Source of the DNA: Crocodylus rhombifer
Taxonomy: Eukaryota; Chordata; Crocodylia; Crocodylidae
NCBI GenBank assembly: GCA_038503035.1
Contig: JAVSML010024269.1
Location: 319,934 to 383,933, forward strand
Reading direction: 5' to 3'
Length of the DNA: 64,000 bases
Under the pieces are notes generated by a model that saw only the letters and a program-made list of their open reading frames with translations, did no database searches and had not been told where the DNA came from. Positions 63,641-64,000 of this stretch are shown here, in pieces (the stretch's first letter is position 1; every line of letters starts with the position of its first letter). Both the position numbers and the translations under genes were made by a program.

Positions 63641-63751
63641 TTAGGGAATGCAAATGCTTCCTTTTTCTTTGGGAGGCAATGCCATTTCTTCGACAGCAGT
63701 TATTTCTATTTCTTCACTTTCATATTTGATTTCTATATCCTCATATTCTTT
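63641..63751 (-). CDS. Probable last coding exon, possibly of a CSF2RA-like receptor
   Basis: On the minus strand a strong acceptor (ATCTTTTTCTGATTTCAACAG ending at 63752) opens a 36-codon frame ending TAA at 63643-63641. The peptide is acidic (KEYEDIEIKYESEEIEITAV...). The acidic C-terminus, orientation and position next to an IL3RA/CSF2RA-type gene fit the cytoplasmic tail of the next receptor in the cluster, whose human relative ends with an acidic EDEIIWEEF-type tail. The similarity is compositional rather than diagnostic, and the upstream exons are outside the window. Confidence 0.4.
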   Translation of the reverse strand, partial: KEYEDIEIKYESEEIEITAVEEMALPPKEKGSICIP

Positions 63752-64000
63752 CTGTTGAAATCAGAAAAAGATAGGCATTAAGTTCATGCCTGAGAGTAGC
63801 TACAGATTTAACTCTTGTAATCTCAACTGATTTGATTAATGATTAGTGGTACTTCACCATTTTTTTCTTTAGCCATGTATATCTTGTAAATCAGAGTGTA
63901 ACCCTTAAATAGAAAGCTACTACAGGTACCTTAGTATTATAGTCCCCCAAAGGCAAAAATCAACTTTACATGCTTTGCAATATAAAAGATATTCCCAAAA

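Overview
This is a stretch of vertebrate nuclear genome. It has split genes with GT/AG introns, a CpG-island promoter and AATAAA poly(A) signals, and most of its length is interspersed repeats. The repeats are CR1 LINEs (one nearly full length, with tails of TCTATGAA-type repeats), a Penelope-like retroelement, many hAT-type non-autonomous DNA transposons with 8-bp target duplications, and worn tRNA-derived SINEs. That mix suggests a non-avian sauropsid, most likely a crocodilian, with a turtle as the alternative. This is inferred from repeat style only. One assembly gap (10 Ns) lies at 26365-26374.

Gene layout: (1) On the + strand, 1179-10752 holds the 3' end of an ASMTL-like gene (HIOMT-type O-methyltransferase domain). 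It has two alternative terminal exons, at 4170-4387 and 10538-10752. (2) On the + strand, 21098-25037 is the complete four-exon SLC25A6 gene (ADP/ATP translocase, 298 aa), behind a CpG island. (3) On the - strand, 32248 down to 27046 are five phase-compatible exons of an IL3RA/CSF2RA-type cytokine-receptor alpha chain: signal peptide, N-terminal domain and first cytokine-receptor domain. I could not find the membrane-proximal domain, transmembrane or cytoplasmic exons. (4) On the - strand, 63751-63641 is a probable last coding exon of a neighbouring gene, possibly the next receptor paralogue. The order ASMTL > SLC25A6 > convergent receptor genes matches the human pseudoautosomal PAR1 block (ASMTL, SLC25A6, IL3RA, CSF2RA).

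Repeat layout: 2.7 kb carries a tRNA-Thr-like sequence. 9.4-11.6 kb has nested hairpin MITEs and hAT elements. 18.1-20.5 kb is a degenerate tandem array of about 0.3-kb units just upstream of the SLC25A6 promoter. 35.4-39.05 kb is an old, nearly complete CR1. 40.5-40.7 kb is a 71-bp G-rich minisatellite. 41.66-42.49 kb is a large fold-back element. 43.84-44.81 kb is a minus-strand CR1. 46.7-48.5 kb is a minus-strand Penelope-like element with reverse transcriptase and GIY-YIG parts. 54.1-55.9 kb is a young truncated CR1. 58.29-62.51 kb is a nearly full-length young CR1 inserted inside a hAT element that still has a perfect 8-bp target duplication.

Functionally the genes are unrelated neighbours: a methyltransferase-like protein, a mitochondrial carrier and haematopoietic cytokine receptors. 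The points most worth following up are the duplicated ASMTL terminal exon and the receptor gene that lacks its membrane-anchoring half beside an assembly gap.
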